Origin: Bedellia somnulentella
Lineage: Eukaryota; Arthropoda; Insecta; Lepidoptera; Bedelliidae
NCBI GenBank assembly: GCA_963576735.1
Contig: OY755176.1
Span: forward strand, 14,307,423-14,371,422
DNA length: 64,000 nt
Reading direction: 5' to 3'
The stretch's first letter is position 1. Each line of letters starts with the position of its first letter. The notes under the pieces are model-generated. The model saw only the letters and a list, made by a program, of their open reading frames with translations, made no database searches and was not told the DNA's origin. Made by a program: the position numbers and the translations under genes. Shown here one piece after another: positions 44,927 through 56,150 of the stretch.

Positions 44927-47866
44927 TTATAAAAAAAATATATCATCTAAATCGCTGCCGCTTGGTGGTAAGGTACCAAGGAGGCTGGCGGCATTGCCCC
45001 TTTGTATAGCCAAACTAATACGTTGGGCAAAATACACACCAGCCCTTGGATCACCAGATGTCTCCACCAAGCGCGCCGAAATTTCTTTGAAAAATCGACG
45101 GGCACTTGGACCCCATGGACCGAGGGTCTCAACAGCGAAAGCAGTGAAAATATGGTCTTCACCTATATTACTGTATTTCCGCTTCTTGAGACCCTCAGCA
45201 TCATTAGCCGCAGAACCAGCCCTAGACGCAGACCCCAATAAATGGGACGGCGCTAGTGTGTCGACGCAAGTTGCGTCCCACACTAGTGTCTTCCCACTTT
45301 TCCATGGAATCAACGACATACCATCTGGCCTCTTACCATCATCGCGCAGCAAACCTGACGGTTCCAGGATAGCTGGAATGTTGACAGTGGTAAGAGCCCG
45401 TCTGATGATGTCATTGATTGCAGCATGGCGAGGTATACGCCCAGCGCTACGGCGACATGACAAACCATGGTGTCCCAACTGATCTACTAATACGCCACAG
45501 CGGCAGCGATGTTTCTCGTTAATTTTTGTGCCCAATCTGAGACCTAAGGCTAGAGAAAAGGAGCCTCTGTCTAGTCGAGTTCCCAGATTACTAGATGGGA
45601 GAGCTCGTAGCCAATGTCCCGAATCTGGCTCGCAGCAAGCCAAAAGACGCGCCCGCTCCACTAAGTCAAGAGCTGAATTCAAAAGATTTGCCTGAACTTG
45701 ACCGCAAAGGGGCTCGTCCCATTGCCTCTGAGAAGCCAGATTAACGGGAACATTAACACTAGGACCGACCATTTCTATCCATGCTTTCTTGGCGTCTGGG
45801 AGATCTATAACCTCCGATAAGCTCACCACGTTTCTCACTATGCGTAAGAACAGATCCTTGGTGGAGAAACCAGACGACAAGAAAGCAGGTAAGGCTATAC
45901 TTGAGACGCTGCGGATCCCAATACCACCGTGTCGAATCGGTAGTGTGGCTTGTGTCCAGCAGCGTTCATTTAAAGATATGTTAAAAATTTTGACTAAAGT
46001 ATCTTTGATTATATTATCTATATCCGAAAGAACTGAGATTTGCCTCCATAAGCCAGAACATCTCAGAACATATGTGAATTTTGGTACGAACAAGCAATAT
46101 TTAATTATAGTGTAAGCCACGTGAGGATTTAGTTCTTTCAAAAGAGTGGAACAATCGTGAAACTTGGACAACTTATCTTTTATAAAGTTGGGAATGGAAG
46201 CATCCAAAACCGGAGCACCTAGGAGGTGAAGAGATTCGTCATCAATCATTCTTATACCAGGAGCCAAACAGCTAAATTTAGATTTTATTTCCACAACAGT
46301 TTCTGAGTTTATCTTAGAGCCTAAATATAATTCGCATTTTCTAAAATTCAATTCTAACCCGATTTTTTTAAAATTGTCTATTAAATTTTCTAAATCATTT
46401 AAAACCTCATTCGCCTCACCTCCAATGGTACCATCATCTAAATACCACACATTGAACTTGGAGGCTAAGTCCTTTATGTGTGGGTGTATAGCCAAACTAA
46501 AAATAGCCGGACCCAGAGGATCACCTTGCTGGCAGCCGACACAAGAATTAATTAATTTTCCACGATGAATCAATTTAGACGGTGAACTATAGCATTGCCA
46601 AAGATAATTATATAAATCCGGAGTTTGGTCTTTAACTGCTGCCAGCAAGGCGGCTCTATCGACTGTATTGAAAGCATTTTTAACATCAACTTTCAACAGA
46701 ACGCTATCCTGACAATGCTGTAGGAACGCACGGACACCATGAACAGCTGCCTCACATCCGCCGCTGGTTCCGAAACCTAGTTGTACAGGCTCAAAGTAAT
46801 TTTTAATATCCTTGATATGTTTACAACATATTTTCGAAACCAGACGACGGATGGTGTTTCCTACAGCTATTGGCCTGATACCTCCATCTTTTTTAGTAAG
46901 TGCACAAAGGCTAGCGCCGTATAAAAGGTCTATTATTGAATTGCAAACTTTACCACTTAGGCAGAGATTAACCAAACGCGTTATTTCACCCAAAAGTACC
47001 CTACCAGCTTCCCCGACGGAGAAACTCAACAAATCTTTAAAGTGTTGAGGAGTTAATCCGTCGAGTCCGCCAGCAGAACCGTTTCTGAAAGTAAATATCG
47101 CATTTAGAATCTCTGCCGAAGTGGCTTCTGGTGAACTCATACTAAAATCAGGAGGTTCAGGCATTCTTAACGTCTCTGTTGGAAGAGGATGCTTTGCTCT
47201 CAGAGACTCCATAGTCTCTTGATTGTCAGTGGCAATAACATCACTGGAAAAAAGCAGTTCTGCTGCACCTTTAATATCTCCAACGCCTAATCTTGTTTCT
47301 ATTTTTTTAATTTTATTACATATTTTATTTTTATTAGTAAATAATTTTGTATTTAAAATAACCGGATCTGGGACCGGAAAAATGCATTGGCTCTTAATTT
47401 TTTGAGTGAGTGAGCTATTGCGATCTCCTTCATTTTTACTTACTGCTAGCACAGCATATGAAAAGCCAAAAAATTTTTGCCAACTTTCTAAGTCATTGTT
47501 ATCAACCACGCTCTTTATAGTTAGGGCTAGGGATTTAGCAACATGCGCCCTAGCTCCACGGGGAATCCTTTTAACAATGGGTATAGATGATTTCCATGCT
47601 GAAATTGATTGCCAAAATAAAGAAACGGGTGGGTTTGTCGGTCTGATGGTATTATTAGAATTTTGTATGGAAGATATGGAAGCGTTGGAAAGATGGCAAT
47701 TTTTTAGTTGAGGATGACATCTTGATATATGTATATTTAATCCTCTCTTCCCCTTAAAAGATCGTGGTTGACTACAATGTGGACAAATTTGGAATTCAGA
47801 GTTATCACTGACACTCGTAGCCGTAGTCTGTAAATTGGGCACATCAACACAATTGCTTGCATACAT
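44927..47866 (-). CDS. Intact RLE-type non-LTR retrotransposon ORF (979 aa)
   Basis: A single ORF with domains in this order: C2H2-like finger (C28, C31, H46, H51); reverse transcriptase about 240-600 with GGLDGLTPQHF, motif A LLKVDVKNAFNTVD (D394), motif B GCQQGDPLGPAIFSLAIHP (444-462), motif C YLDDG (D477/D478) and a thumb region; CCHC knuckle C788-x1-C790-x8-H799-x4-C804; restriction-like endonuclease KRPDG (D848) with VWDATC (D864); and a conserved-looking tail (ETLGPWGP..., QRGNAASLLGTLPP). RLE elements (R2, R4, NeSL, CRE groups) reverse-transcribe their RNA at a nicked target. The start is well set: an in-frame TAA lies five codons upstream of ATG. No stops or frameshifts; all catalytic residues seen are present. 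There is no rDNA around it. Length is near R2 (about 1,100 aa). The clade is unplaced. Many shorter ORFs on both strands here are shadows. Confidence 0.95.
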   Translation of the reverse strand: MYASNCVDVPNLQTTATSVSDNSEFQICPHCSQPRSFKGKRGLNIHISRCHPQLKNCHLSNASISSIQNSNNTIRPTNPPVSLFWQSISAWKSSIPIVKRIPRGARAHVAKSLALTIKSVVDNNDLESWQKFFGFSYAVLAVSKNEGDRNSSLTQKIKSQCIFPVPDPVILNTKLFTNKNKICNKIKKIETRLGVGDIKGAAELLFSSDVIATDNQETMESLRAKHPLPTETLRMPEPPDFSMSSPEATSAEILNAIFTFRNGSAGGLDGLTPQHFKDLLSFSVGEAGRVLLGEITRLVNLCLSGKVCNSIIDLLYGASLCALTKKDGGIRPIAVGNTIRRLVSKICCKHIKDIKNYFEPVQLGFGTSGGCEAAVHGVRAFLQHCQDSVLLKVDVKNAFNTVDRAALLAAVKDQTPDLYNYLWQCYSSPSKLIHRGKLINSCVGCQQGDPLGPAIFSLAIHPHIKDLASKFNVWYLDDGTIGGEANEVLNDLENLIDNFKKIGLELNFRKCELYLGSKINSETVVEIKSKFSCLAPGIRMIDDESLHLLGAPVLDASIPNFIKDKLSKFHDCSTLLKELNPHVAYTIIKYCLFVPKFTYVLRCSGLWRQISVLSDIDNIIKDTLVKIFNISLNERCWTQATLPIRHGGIGIRSVSSIALPAFLSSGFSTKDLFLRIVRNVVSLSEVIDLPDAKKAWIEMVGPSVNVPVNLASQRQWDEPLCGQVQANLLNSALDLVERARLLACCEPDSGHWLRALPSSNLGTRLDRGSFSLALGLRLGTKINEKHRCRCGVLVDQLGHHGLSCRRSAGRIPRHAAINDIIRRALTTVNIPAILEPSGLLRDDGKRPDGMSLIPWKSGKTLVWDATCVDTLAPSHLLGSASRAGSAANDAEGLKKRKYSNIGEDHIFTAFAVETLGPWGPSARRFFKEISARLVETSGDPRAGVYFAQRISLAIQRGNAASLLGTLPPSGSDLDDIFFL

Positions 47867-48130
47867 TAGGTTGTAAAATTAATGTCTTTTGTACAAGAAA
47901 TTTCATATAAGTTAAATAATATATACATATTTACAGAGTAATAAAAATAATACTAAATCAATAACAAACTCAAATGTAAATAAACAGTGTAGTTGCGTGT
48001 GACGTTGCGTCACTACGTTGTAGAATGCCTCGCCAACCTCAAGCGTCTGTAATCATTTTCAGCCAATAGGCTCTCGTTATATGTCTTGTTGCTATGGTGA
48101 ATTTTCGGTTGCTAAGATACTTTGTACCTC
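47867..48130 (-). promoter_or_regulatory. 5' flank of the retrotransposon ORF
   Basis: Minus-strand upstream region. It includes GCCTATTGGCTG (CCAAT-box-like, 48060-48072), a CpG-bearing stretch with GTGACGCAACGTCAC (imperfect dyad, 48001-48015) and no TATA box. Either element 5' UTR/promoter or host DNA; the 5' boundary is not visible. Confidence 0.35.
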
Positions 48131-49059
48131 CTATTTTGAGTTGAGTTGCGCACTCAAATTGTTTATTTTTGCTTGTCAAAAAAAAAAATTTCACTATTTG
48201 ATTTTGACGAAAATATCTATGTGGCTCGCCAAAAATTCAACAAATTTTATGTAGGTTCACTTCTCGGTTTTCGAACTATATTTTTATATGTGTCAATTAT
48301 CACAATTTACCGCAATATCATGAGAAATAAATACTTTTAGTGAGCACGATGTGTACGTGACCTAGTATTGAATGTCTTGTCTTTCTAGATTGCGTTAGAT
48401 GATATTACACAATATTCGGATTATCAATAAAAGTACTTTTAGGGTTTTTAGGATTTATTACTTGTACTAAAACCTGAATAAATCAGTAAAAAAGACACCG
48501 TCTGACTTGCGGAGAGACATGGGTACGACTCCTGAGTTGTATGTTTGGTTGATTTATCAAAGTTTGAAATGGTGAGGGAAACATCGCGAAGAAAAACAGA
48601 TGACTGGGTTATAAATGACGGCTCCGTAGTTCCGTACCTGTTGTGATTTACGTGAGAGCAATGCGTCCCTCAACCAAATGTCAATCTAAAATTTCTTTCC
48701 CTATGTATTGTTGTTTTCGTCTTATGCCCAAAATTATGGCTACTTGTTTAGTAGTATATGTAAAGTCTCAAAACAAAGCTTAAATATTTTTATCGTTAAT
48801 TACCTCTAAAATCCCTCAAACTCAAAATTCATATGATTAAATACAAATTAGCGTTTGGGTTGCTTCACGATCTATTGCCTCACCGTTAACAACCAGAATA
48901 AATTTAAAAAAATGTTTTTCATAGATTGTCCTCATGCACGATGAAAATTTGGTTAACTCTTATTGCATTGTAAAGAAGCTGCTAATAAAAATAAATTGAT
49001 TTTGAATCGCTTTTGTTATTTATTACTTATTAATAAATTATAGGAGTACATAAATAAAA
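48131..49059. other. Non-coding stretch with SINE B-like scraps
   Basis: 48575-48600 (GGTGAGGGAAACATCGCGAA) and 48860-48905 (CTTCACGATCTATTGCCTCA, inverted) resemble short parts of family B. They are too short to define copies. Confidence 0.4.
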
Positions 49060-49245
49060 TAACGGTGAGCGAAAACATCGTGAGGAAACCCACATGGCTG
49101 AGTTGTACTTAGTCGTGTGACAGTGTATTCGTACAAAAACGGCGATAGGCCTGTCCCCTATCACGTGAGTACACTGTCCATGCAAAACGTGGGTACCAGG
49201 TGAAAAAATCACGTGATGTTCAGAAGTATTGGTACCTCTGCCAAC
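49060..49245 (+). mobile_element. SINE family B, headless
   Basis: Starts AACGGTGAGCGAAAACATCG and ends GGTACCTCTGCCAACCC; the tRNA-like head is absent. Confidence 0.82.
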
Positions 49246-50769
49246 CCAAAGATACTCTTAAAATACCACAATTCTTAAAAAGTCCATTTCTATCATAAAC
49301 AACGTACAGTAGATAGAACGGAATGTATTAAGAGAGTTTTCCGAAATCCAATTCTCTTCTCGATCTGGCTAAAGATACAATCTTTCAACCCCGAATGAGA
49401 TAAAATACGATAAAACATCTCGGTCTTAATATACACAAATCGATTGAGAAAGATGCCGCTGGCAAGTAGGCAAGGAGGAGGTATAGTAGATAGGTAGGTA
49501 GGAGTAACAATACTTTATAATAAATTTCATACTATTATGACTGCTATATATCGCATGTAAAATATTATGTTTAAATTTAGAACTTTATAAAATATACTTA
49601 TAAATTACTGAATAAACCAGACTATAATTGTATTAGGTTTGACAGCAAAAAAGGCCTTAAAAGTGGGCGGCACTCGAAGATGCAAGAGCTTTTATTTAAA
49701 TTTAAAGCTTTGGCAATCTTTTAATATTATCTTGTAAGCCTATCTTTTGGAATACTAACATGAGAATATATTTTATAATGTTACACACACATAAATAACA
49801 TCCATATACATAAATATTGCCGATCATCAAGTCACCTATCAAATAGAACATGATTCTTCAATACCAACATGTACAACTTTTTAAACATACGAATGTACGT
49901 AATGGTATTTTAATAAATTAGGTAATATAACGTCTATCTTCATGTTTGCTTCTGAAATCTAATATTTCGGCCGTTCTATGTTAGAATCCAAATCTATCTA
50001 GTATGTTGTATAAATATTCGGTGACAGCGATACAACACAGGGGATGAAGTGAAACCGATGTCGAGTCACCGTAATCACTCCATCTATCTTATGTGCGCTC
50101 GCAAAACTGACTTTAATGGTGTTTGATCTTCCCCGAGCTCGCTCAATGCGCGAACTTACTACGTTTAGCATAATATTGATGTTCCGACCAAAACTTTGTA
50201 CCATATTCGTATTTTGTATCTGCTAAACTCTGTTTCTTATTGCGTCGCGGACCGTTCCGAAATATTAAGGAATGGCTTTTTAAATCTGCCTTTTTATTTC
50301 TGAAAACTGTCGGCGGTTTCATGAAACATGCATTTGGAGCAGTAATGAAACAATTCAGTAAAAGTTAAAGGTTATTTTGGTTCGCAGCTGGCTGCAAGAT
50401 TGGTCGGGTGGAATGCAACGTTTGGCAGGCATTGTTCCCACGAGGCGGTTGGCTTATCTCCAGAGCGGGCGGGCGGCGGCGGCGGCGGCTCCAAGCGCAA
50501 GGCTTACTTTCATTCCACCCAATCGGACACGACATCCTATTTTGCATTTTTCACTATTATATTGGTTATTTGGTTGTATACCAACTGTGACACTTTAATC
50601 TTTAGTTATGGCTTCGTAGGCCAGCCAACTTTTAAACGTGTTTTGTGAACAAAACTTGGTGGCACAAGATATAGTAAACTTTATGCTTATTTCACTCTTA
50701 TGTATATATTATTAAAACACCCCACCTTATACATCCTTATTTTTTTTTTCTTTTAACAATGTTAAACCG
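49246..50769. other. Non-coding stretch with GC-rich, (CGG)n block
   Basis: 50380-50530 is GC-rich with a (GCG)n run at 50467-50489. All frames are short and no splice-bounded exon was recognised. It could be a 5' UTR or promoter, but there is no support beyond composition. Confidence 0.4.
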
Positions 50770-51080
50770 ATTATTTTTTGGGCTCCGCTGTCTATCCGCC
50801 TGTCACCAGGCTCTATCTCCGTGAATGTAATACTCTGAGAGCTGAAATTTTCACAGATGATCAATTTTTGTTTCAGCTGTTACAAAAAATACGATATAGT
50901 TATATTAGGATAAAAGAAATGTTTAGGAGTGACCTTATACAACGAACATTATACTTTTGCTTATTTTTGCAAAGTACATTTGAAATATTAGCAGGTAAGT
51001 ATATATAAGTATTTTATTTACTTTTAAACAACAAAGTATTGAGGGGCTCTTGCAAAAATAATTGAGATGTTTCCTATTAA
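50770..51080. repeat. Family F repeat copy
   Basis: GGGCTCCGCTGTCTATCCGC, CACCAGGCTCTATCTCCGTG, CTGAAATTTTCACAGATGAT, and later GAGGGGCTCTTGCAAAAATA. The order matches that of the 44031 and 55955 pieces combined. Confidence 0.7.
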
Positions 51081-51805
51081 AGGATATAATAAATATATAA
51101 ATATAAAATTAGAAGTGCGAATCCCAACTCTCCCAACAAAGTCATCTCGCACCCGTCCATTTTTATTTGTTTTAAAGAAGGCTTATTCAACATTACGAAA
51201 AACGTTTACAAAAATACTAACTCAATCCACCTAGCTCTTTTATAATCTGAAATGAAATAGTTGAGAATCAAATACATATCAATACTTCAACAAGTTGACT
51301 ATCATATAAGAAAAAACTTATTGCTGCTTTTTATGAAAATTATCATTTAGTTTATGAAAAAAATGAGCATCAAATACATTTAAATACTTCAATAACTATT
51401 CTGTAATATAAGGGAGAGCTCAATAGAAGTATATGAAACAATGAAAACACATGCCTTTCATTGTCCGATATAATCCAGAATTCCTTTTGGGCGTGTCAGT
51501 TGTACGAGTATAATCAGTGCAGTGATTAGGCCAGAGAATGCATCCTATTCGGATGTTTCCAACCAATTAATGGTTTCCTCTGCGACCTCACAGTTACGTT
51601 CTACGGTACTAATGAATACGTCATTACACCAGTATTCCTATTAGAGCGGCTCTGTTTCATCAATCATTAATTTATTGCTATAGCTATTACCTGAAGTTGC
51701 ACTTTGTGTTTCTACTAGGGCTAAAGGGAATTCATTTAATTTAATTTTGCTTCATAAAACTTTATTTTATTACTTTACTTTCCTACTTACCTTGACTTTA
51801 AAATG
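51081..51805. other. Non-coding stretch
   Basis: No exon or repeat was recognised. Confidence 0.4.
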
Positions 51806-51982
51806 ATTTAGCCACTTTTGGAAGTTGAGGAAGGTAAATCCATCTTTTTTCCACTACAACCTACACTCAAGTAAAGAATGGTTTGTGATGGGTCTTCAGT
51901 CACATCGCCAAACAATTACTTAAAAAGACGGCACCCGCGGAAAGAAATGGGTTAGTGCTATTTTAAACCGGTACTGCACAGC
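51806..51982 (-). mobile_element. SINE-like family A, decayed
   Basis: TAGCCACTTTTGGAAGTTGA, GGTCTTCAGTCACATCGCC, and AAAGAAATGGGTTAGTGCTA; tail missing. Confidence 0.75.
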
Positions 51983-53811
51983 AATTGCTTACAAATCCCC
52001 GTAGATGCGTCGCGTCGCCTTACACAACAATCACGATAAAATGTGTGATAAAATAAGCGAAGACTACGCGGCTTTTCATCTGTAATGGAACTTTTGCTTT
52101 TTGCAAACTGAACCAAAAAAATTAATAAAACAGTGTAAAGTTCAATCTTTTTAAACCAATAAAGTATTTGTGTAGTCTGCAGACAGATGACACAGCCGGC
52201 TAAGTTCGTAGGAAGCGGGTGCTCAACCGATTCCGCGTGGAAAGTTGTGTACGTGTCCCGCATAGCAATGCGCCTATAACCCATTTACTCAAATGAGGGC
52301 CCGCGATTTATTCGATTTCTCCAGTTTATCTATTTGACAAACAGTAGTGGGCTAGGAAATCCATTGCTCGCCGCTCCCCCGCCCCCACACTATCGCACCC
52401 ACCACTCCCGCAACTTCTCTAATTACCGCCAAACACTGCCTCCAGTCTTAGCTGTCCTTAAGATGAAGTTGAACTCACCTAAGCCGAGTTATGTTATCAG
52501 TAACTCGGCTACAGTAACGCTCCGGAGCGAACTTTCCTCAATAGACGTACACGGAACAGAAGCGCAGTCTCAATCTCGTGAACTCCGTGCTCTTTAGGAC
52601 AATAGGTGGAGCTCGCAGTATAAATGAAATAGAACACAGTTTTGTCCTTAGAACAATGCAGTGCGGATAAAAAACAATGGCTCTTATTGTTCTGCGAGAA
52701 CTCAAATAATATTTTTGTTAGAAGTTTTTTTTCTACGATGGAATACGTCAGTGTATTTTTATTTGTTTTGAATACGCCTATTGTATCTACAATAAAACCG
52801 TTTTTCAAACTTCGTAATTTAATAAGAAAATGTAATAACAAAAGCTGTTTCTCGTCTAAAGAACTTTATTCATTTTTTCTTCATCAAACAGAGATATTAA
52901 GATTCATAGCCGAGGCTATACATCAGACAAAAATAAACGCGGATCTATCAACGCAGCGCTCACAGAAACGAATAGTAGCCCATCAAAGCCTGCTGATAAA
53001 TGATGTGTGCCGATCCGCCGCCGCCGCCGCCGCCCGCCCGCCCACGGAACGCAACAACGGCTATTTTGACGCCCGTCCTCCGTCCTCACTAACAAATGGC
53101 TCTAACACTTTACTCATAAATCATATTGACTGAGGAGAGTCAACACGAGAGCAAATCGGAAAATATGCACTGTTTTACCATATATGAAATATAGAATGAA
53201 ATGTTGCTTTGCATCGGAGAAAAATATTTAATCATTGAATTTCATGTTCAACTCATTTCATAAAGTAGAAAACGCAATAGTTAAATGGATTGTTTATTTT
53301 GTCACAGTAATAATAAAACACGGATAACTAACTAACATCTTAAATTGAATCATACTTTAGAATATAATCGATAAAACAAAAGAACCGAAACGAGAGCAAA
53401 CAAAAGAACCGAAACGAGAGCAAACAGAGTGTCGCGAGTTTTCATTACCTACTCCAATTATTTGAAAAGTTTCCATACACAGACCGCGGAACTTTATCAT
53501 TCTCGAACTCATAATTGGCATTGTTCCCCTGTCTCAAACAACCGATTGCGCTCTCAATTCTATACAAGATAGCAATCGTTTTATTTACAAATGAATTTAT
53601 CTGTTTGTTACCAAGTATCGGTTGTGAATAATACTTGAAAATACAATAAAAAATTAAACATGCTAAACGAAACCATCATTACAATAATCCCCTTATTGTT
53701 TGTTATATATATTTAGTTCGGAGCTTTGCTAATTTAACTTTAATAAATAACGACTTTCATTGCTACACAAAATAACGTTATCCAATTTAATAAAGCCTAT
53801 AATATTATATA
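51983..53811. other. Non-coding stretch with GC-rich patches
   Basis: Holds a C-rich block (52366-52400), a perfect 9-bp hairpin (AGCCGAGTT/AACTCGGCT at 52480-52509), a (CCG)n run (53015-53040) and a 24-bp unit repeated twice at about 53377-53424 (AAAGAACCGAAACGAGAGCA). A 163-codon plus-strand frame at 52642-53133 was judged spurious. Confidence 0.4.
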
Positions 53812-54062
53812 CGCTGTGTAGTGTCGGCTTAGAATAGCACTACCCCATTTCTTCCGGTGGGTGTACGTAAGAGGCGACTAACGGTATTGGGGCTATTAAG
53901 GGATTTTTGGGCGATGCGGTTGGAGACCCATCACCAACAACCTTTATTTCACCATCTTTACCCCACTCAAATTTCCAAAAAGTGGCTGGGGAATTTCTAA
54001 TTCCTTAGCTCTGGCTACCCCTTTTAGGGATTTATCGCCGTGAGTATATGTATGTAAGTATA
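53812..54062 (+). mobile_element. SINE-like family A, full length
   Basis: Clean copy: GTGTCGGCTTAGAATAGCAC head, GCGATGCGGTTGGAGACCCA middle, CGCCGTGAGTATATGTATGT tail. First of a cluster of five. Confidence 0.9.
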
Positions 54063-54270
54063 TGTTTAATATTAGGTACAAGATCTCTCCAAAAGTTTAA
54101 TAAACTTGATGTTCAAAATTCATTGTATAAACATCCCAACTATTTAATCATAGCATACACTCAAAAACTTCAAGAACTCACAGAGCACTAAAATGAATAC
54201 ACATCGCGTTTCTCATTGTTAAGCGCTGAATTGAGGTTATTAATGTACCTTCACTAGGTATATTAAAATA

Positions 54271-54350
54271 ACTAGCTTTTTGCCCAAATACCAAAAAACT
54301 ATCTCAACTTCTTGTTTTTTATATTTATGTTCCTGCGGGCGATGTAAAGG
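54271..54350 (-). mobile_element. Helitron (type 2) 3' end remnant
   Basis: CTAGCTTTTTGCCC at the left edge is the inverted Helitron 3' terminus seen at 11731. TTTATGTTCCTGCGGGCGAT matches internal sequence near 11788. The rest is lost. Confidence 0.6.
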
Positions 54351-54497
54351 ACTAACTTAATAGATGATGATCTTACTAGAGTTTTAAATTAACTGGTGCA
54401 AACAAAATAAGTCTATATTTATTTTCCATCCCTTAAATCTACGGTCCAAGATGGCGCGCCGCGTTGCACGCTTTTTGCTGATGATGATATTTGCCGT

Positions 54498-54713
54498 CTA
54501 GCGTCGGCTTAGAATAACACTACCCCATTTCTACCCGTAGGTGATCGTAAGAGGCGACTAAGGGTATAGGGGCTTTTGAAGTGATTTTTGGGCGATGAGG
54601 TTGGAGACCCGTCACCAAAACATTTATTTAAACCATCTTCTCCCCAATCAACTTCCAAAAGTGGCTGAGGAAGGAATTTCTCATTCCAAAGCTCTGGCTT
54701 CCCCGTTAAGGGA
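54498..54713 (+). mobile_element. SINE-like family A, tail lost
   Basis: From GTCTAGCGTCGGCTTAGAAT to CCCCGTTAAGGGATT, where it is cut and 54714-54826 duplicated sequence begins. Confidence 0.85.
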
Positions 54714-54975
54714 TTGGTAAATATAAAACAAAACAACATTTAAATATTAACAAGGTGCCTGCAACTGGTTGTCTTCAATCAAAGTACTGCCGAGTCAAAT
54801 TTGACTTTCTATATAGAGAGATTGCTGTGTAGTGTCGGCTTAGAATAGCACTACCCCATTTCTTCCGGTGGGTGTACGTAAGAGGCCACCAACGGTATTG
54901 GGGCTTTTAAGGATTTTTGGGCGATGCGGTTGGAAACCTATCACCGACAACAACCTTTATTTTACCATCTTTTCC
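54714..54975 (+). repeat. Inverted duplicate of 60680-60944
   Basis: About 115 bp of non-SINE sequence (starts TTGGTAAATATAAAACAAAA; includes CTGCCGAGTCAAATTTGACT) plus the adjoining family A head occur inverted at 60680-60944. Both share the rare variants GAGGCCACCAACGG and ACCGACAACAACC. Confidence 0.85.
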
Positions 54976-55072
54976 CCAATCAACTTCCAAAAGTGGCTCA
55001 GGAATTTTTCATTCCAAAGCTCTGGCAACCCCGTTAAGGGATTTATAGCCGTGAATATATGTATGTATGTAA
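54827..55072 (+). mobile_element. SINE-like family A, apparently chimeric
   Basis: The 5' two-thirds share variants with 60590-60832. The 3' third (CATTCCAAAGCTCTGGC, CCCCGTTAAGGGA) instead matches the neighbour 54498-54713. Confidence 0.85.
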
Positions 55073-55107
55073 TATGTATGTATATACTACTCATAGACGT
55101 AAATGTT

Positions 55108-55335
55108 GGCTTACAATAACACTATTCCATTTCTTCCCATAGAAGTTGGTAAGAGAAGACTAAGGGTATTGAAGCTTCTTAAGTGGTCCTTTGGCGATGC
55201 GGTTGGAGACCCATTATCAACAACCTGTATTTCACAATCTCCAAGTTGCACTCTCAAAAGTGGCTGAGTAATTTCTTATTCTGAAGCTCTGGCTATCCGC
55301 TCTAGGGATTTATAGCCGCGCGTATATGTATGTAT
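55108..55335 (+). mobile_element. SINE-like family A, diverged
   Basis: GGCTTACAATAACACTATTC, GCGATGCGGTTGGAGACCCA, and ATTTATAGCCGCGCGTATAT. Confidence 0.82.
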
Positions 55336-55344
55336 ATGTACATA

Positions 55345-55578
55345 CATATATATACTCACGGCTATAAATCCCAGGAAGGGGTTGCCAGAGCTAAAGAATT
55401 AGAATTGCCTCAGCCACTTTTGGAAATTTGAGTGGGGAAAAGATAGTAAAAGTAAAGGTTATTGGTGATGGGTCTCCAACCGCATCGTTAAAAAATCCCT
55501 TAATACCGTTAGTCGCCTCTTACGTACACCCACCGGAAGAAATTTAGTAGTGTTATTCTAAACCGACACTACACGGCA
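55345..55578 (-). mobile_element. SINE-like family A, tail-to-tail with previous copy
   Basis: Begins TATACTCACGGCTATAAATC and ends TAAACCGACACTACACGGC. Together with 55108-55335 it makes an inverted SINE pair separated by TATGTACATACATA. Confidence 0.88.
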
Positions 55579-55954
55579 TATATATGTACGGTATGTATAT
55601 GTATGAATGAAAATATAAATATTCTGAAAAAAAAAGTTGTTGGCAACACGCTTGTAAAGAGTTTTGGGCTAAGAGTGACTAAAAGTTTGTCGGTTCTACC
55701 GCTGCAGCGCCAATTTTGTTGGATCCCAGTGACGAGCTCCGCATAAAACACGATGACCATCCAACCGTCGTTCAGACAGTGTCAGTATGGGTGATAATAT
55801 AGAGCAACTAGAGTGAACGATGAAAAGAAAATGCACGCAATCAAGGATGAGGATGTTGAGATGGATATTTCGGGTGATTATGGATGGAATGAGTTTCATT
55901 TGCCATTTTAAAAAAGATATTTACAAGTATGAGTAAGAGTACTGAAAAGCAAAA

Positions 55955-56150
55955 AAAATATTAAGGGGTCCCCATATAATAAACGTGTTTTTTCCGTATT
56001 TGTTTGCTTAATATTAAATCGGTAATAAGTAGACGCTTCAAATTTTCACACAATATTAACTTGTATATCACCTTTTAAAACAAATAACAGTAAAGTAAAA
56101 ATCAAAGGAGGGCTCCCTTGCAAAAACGCAATTAAGTGTTTATTACTCAA
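55955..56150. repeat. Family F repeat, later part
   Basis: AAGGGGTCCCCATATAATAA, TTCAAATTTTCACACAATAT and GAGGGCTCCCTTGCAAAAAC resemble the latter part of the 50770 copy. Confidence 0.5.

Noticed and set aside
44947..47711. Ten or so shorter ORFs on both strands between 44947 and 47711
   Set aside because: All overlap the 979-codon retrotransposon ORF in other frames and have no domains of their own.
50380..50600. GC-rich (CGG)n block as a host promoter or first exon
   Set aside because: Only composition supports it; no start codon context, splice donor or downstream exon was found.
52642..53133. 163-codon plus-strand ORF
   Set aside because: No recognisable domain, low-complexity alanine/proline run from (CCG)n, no splice or promoter support.
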